A stretch of DNA of 13,622 nt, from contig CAJUQU010000016.1 of NCBI GenBank assembly GCA_910588595.1, positions 1 to 13,622 of the forward strand, in the 5' to 3' direction. A model generated the notes under the pieces. That model ran no database searches and was not told the origin of the DNA. It saw only the letters and a program-made list of their open reading frames with translations. Source of the DNA: an uncultured Lachnospiraceae bacterium. GTDB taxonomy: Bacteria; Bacillota_A; Clostridia; Lachnospirales; Lachnospiraceae. The position numbers and the translations under genes were made by a program. Shown here in pieces: positions 12,793 through 13,622 of the stretch; positions within the stretch are counted from its first letter, which is position 1, and every line of letters starts with the position of its first letter.

Positions 12793-12981
12793 TTATTCTT
12801 TTTTTCTCAATCCCTTCGTCCCCTTCTCCACCTGACGCCTTGGGAGCATGACCTGATGACCGCATCCCATACATTTCAGCCGAAAATCTGCACCCACACG
12901 CAGGATCTCCCACTCCGGGCTTCCGCAGGGGTGCGGCTTTTTTAATTTGACGATATCGCCGACTTCATATTCAAATCCCAT
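12793..12981 (-). CDS. DUF951 family protein
   Basis: A 62-residue small basic protein. It matches the DUF951 pattern: GDIVKLKKPHPCG, EWEILRVGADFRLKCMGCGHQVMLPR. Cys19 with Cys37 and Cys40 (CMGC) suggests a small metal-binding or nucleic-acid-binding fold. Function is not established. It lies 25 bases after the Sir2 gene and upstream of the rpsF promoter, a neighbourhood common for this family in Firmicutes as far as I recall. The ribosome binding site is weak (GAGATAGG). Confidence 0.9.
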   Translation of the reverse strand: MGFEYEVGDIVKLKKPHPCGSPEWEILRVGADFRLKCMGCGHQVMLPRRQVEKGTKGLRKKE

Positions 12982-13006
12982 AGCCTATCTCACTTTTCCG
13001 TATTTC

Positions 13007-13622
13007 TCAGTCATGCAGATCGAGCTGCGAGAACACTTCCCCGATGCTTCCTGTGATGACTAAGTCAGCCTCGGTATCCCTCTGCGTGGGTGTCTTATTG
13101 ACCAGCACAAGCCTGTTTCCCTGATAGTAATCGATCAGCCCAGCCGCCGGGTACACGGCAAGCGATGTCCCGCCGATGATCAGCATATCCGCCTCGCTGA
13201 TGACGCGCACCGCCTCCTGCAGCGTGTTCTGGTCGAGTCCCTCCTCATACAGTACCACATCCGGCTTGATCCTGCCGCCGCACGCGCACGCAGGAACGCC
13301 AGTACTGTTCACGATATCCTCCACCGCGTGAAACTTGCGGCACTTTTCACAGTAATTGCGCAGAACACTGCCGTGGAGCTCCAACACTTTTCTGCTCCCT
13401 GCCGCCTGGTGCAGACCGTCTATGTTCTGTGTCACGACCGCTGTGAGTTTCCCCTTCTCCTCGAGCTTTGCCAGGACCCTGTGCGCGGTGTTTGGCTTCG
13501 CGTCGAGGCAGAGCATCTTATCGCGGTAAAACCGGAAAAACTCATCTGGCCTCTTCACGTAAAACGTATGGCTCAGTATGGTCTCCGGCGGATAGTCGTA
13601 CTTCTGGTTATAGAGCAGATCG
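13007..13622 (-). CDS. NAD-dependent protein deacetylase, Sir2 family, 5'-partial
   Basis: The frame is open to the right edge of the window, so the N-terminus, including the GAGIS-type NAD-binding loop, is outside. A GTG at 13558 is not the true start, because family-like sequence (YNQKYDYPPETILSHTFYV) continues upstream. Visible features are TQNIDGLH, the catalytic histidine in LELHGS, a zinc site (CEKC and a CAC pair about 20 residues later), GTSLAVYPAAGL and the C-terminal VNKTPTQRDTEADLVI. Sirtuins remove acyl groups from lysines using NAD. Gene names cobB, npdA or srtN are used for relatives; I leave the symbol blank. Confidence 0.95.
   Translation of the reverse strand, partial: DLLYNQKYDYPPETILSHTFYVKRPDEFFRFYRDKMLCLDAKPNTAHRVLAKLEEKGKLTAVVTQNIDGLHQAAGSRKVLELHGSVLRNYCEKCRKFHAVEDIVNSTGVPACACGGRIKPDVVLYEEGLDQNTLQEAVRVISEADMLIIGGTSLAVYPAAGLIDYYQGNRLVLVNKTPTQRDTEADLVITGSIGEVFSQLDLHD

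Overview
The window looks like chromosomal DNA of an anaerobic gut Firmicute of the class Clostridia, most likely a Lachnospiraceae member. The basis is gene content (pyruvate formate-lyase with its activase, a 2[4Fe-4S] ferredoxin, the rpsF-ssb-rpsR and gdpP-rplI-dnaB blocks), protein sequence style and AGGAGG-type ribosome binding sites. I could not run a database search, so the genus is not assigned. Bases 1-18 match the end of an Illumina adapter and are not genomic, so the left end is a raw contig edge.

Left region (about 20-2521, + strand): a pyruvate formate-lyase (PFL) operon in split form. The catalytic PFL polypeptide ends just before the place where the glycyl-radical domain should begin. 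Two small genes follow: a 67-residue cysteine-containing protein whose N-terminus resembles the PFL linker, and an 81-residue GrcA-like protein that carries the missing RVSGYAV glycyl-radical motif. A strong terminator closes the operon. The 3' end of the catalytic gene is tandemly repeated with a 63-bp period, each copy ending in the same in-frame TAA.

Middle region (about 2525-5010): a structured dispersed repeat, a BlaI/MecI-type regulator on the - strand with a recognisable promoter, a 64-bp tandem repeat array of about six to seven copies, then pflA (PFL activating enzyme) and a small ferredoxin on the + strand. Catalytic subunit, radical-carrying subunit, activase and a candidate electron donor therefore lie within 5 kb.

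Right region (about 5026-13622, all genes on the - strand): read in the direction of transcription, a Sir2 deacetylase (5' end cut by the window), a DUF951 protein, rpsF-ssb-rpsR with its own promoter and terminator, pepT, gdpP-rplI-dnaB (c-di-AMP phosphodiesterase, ribosomal protein L9, replicative helicase) and a MerR-like DNA-binding protein with a long charged coiled-coil tail. A second copy of the dispersed repeat lies in the rpsR-pepT gap, in the opposite orientation to the first.

Most of the right half is ordinary housekeeping sequence. The points of interest are the split PFL with its paralogous small ORF, the 63-bp in-frame terminal repeat, the two related families of structured repeats, and a possible competing hairpin over the gdpP ribosome binding site.
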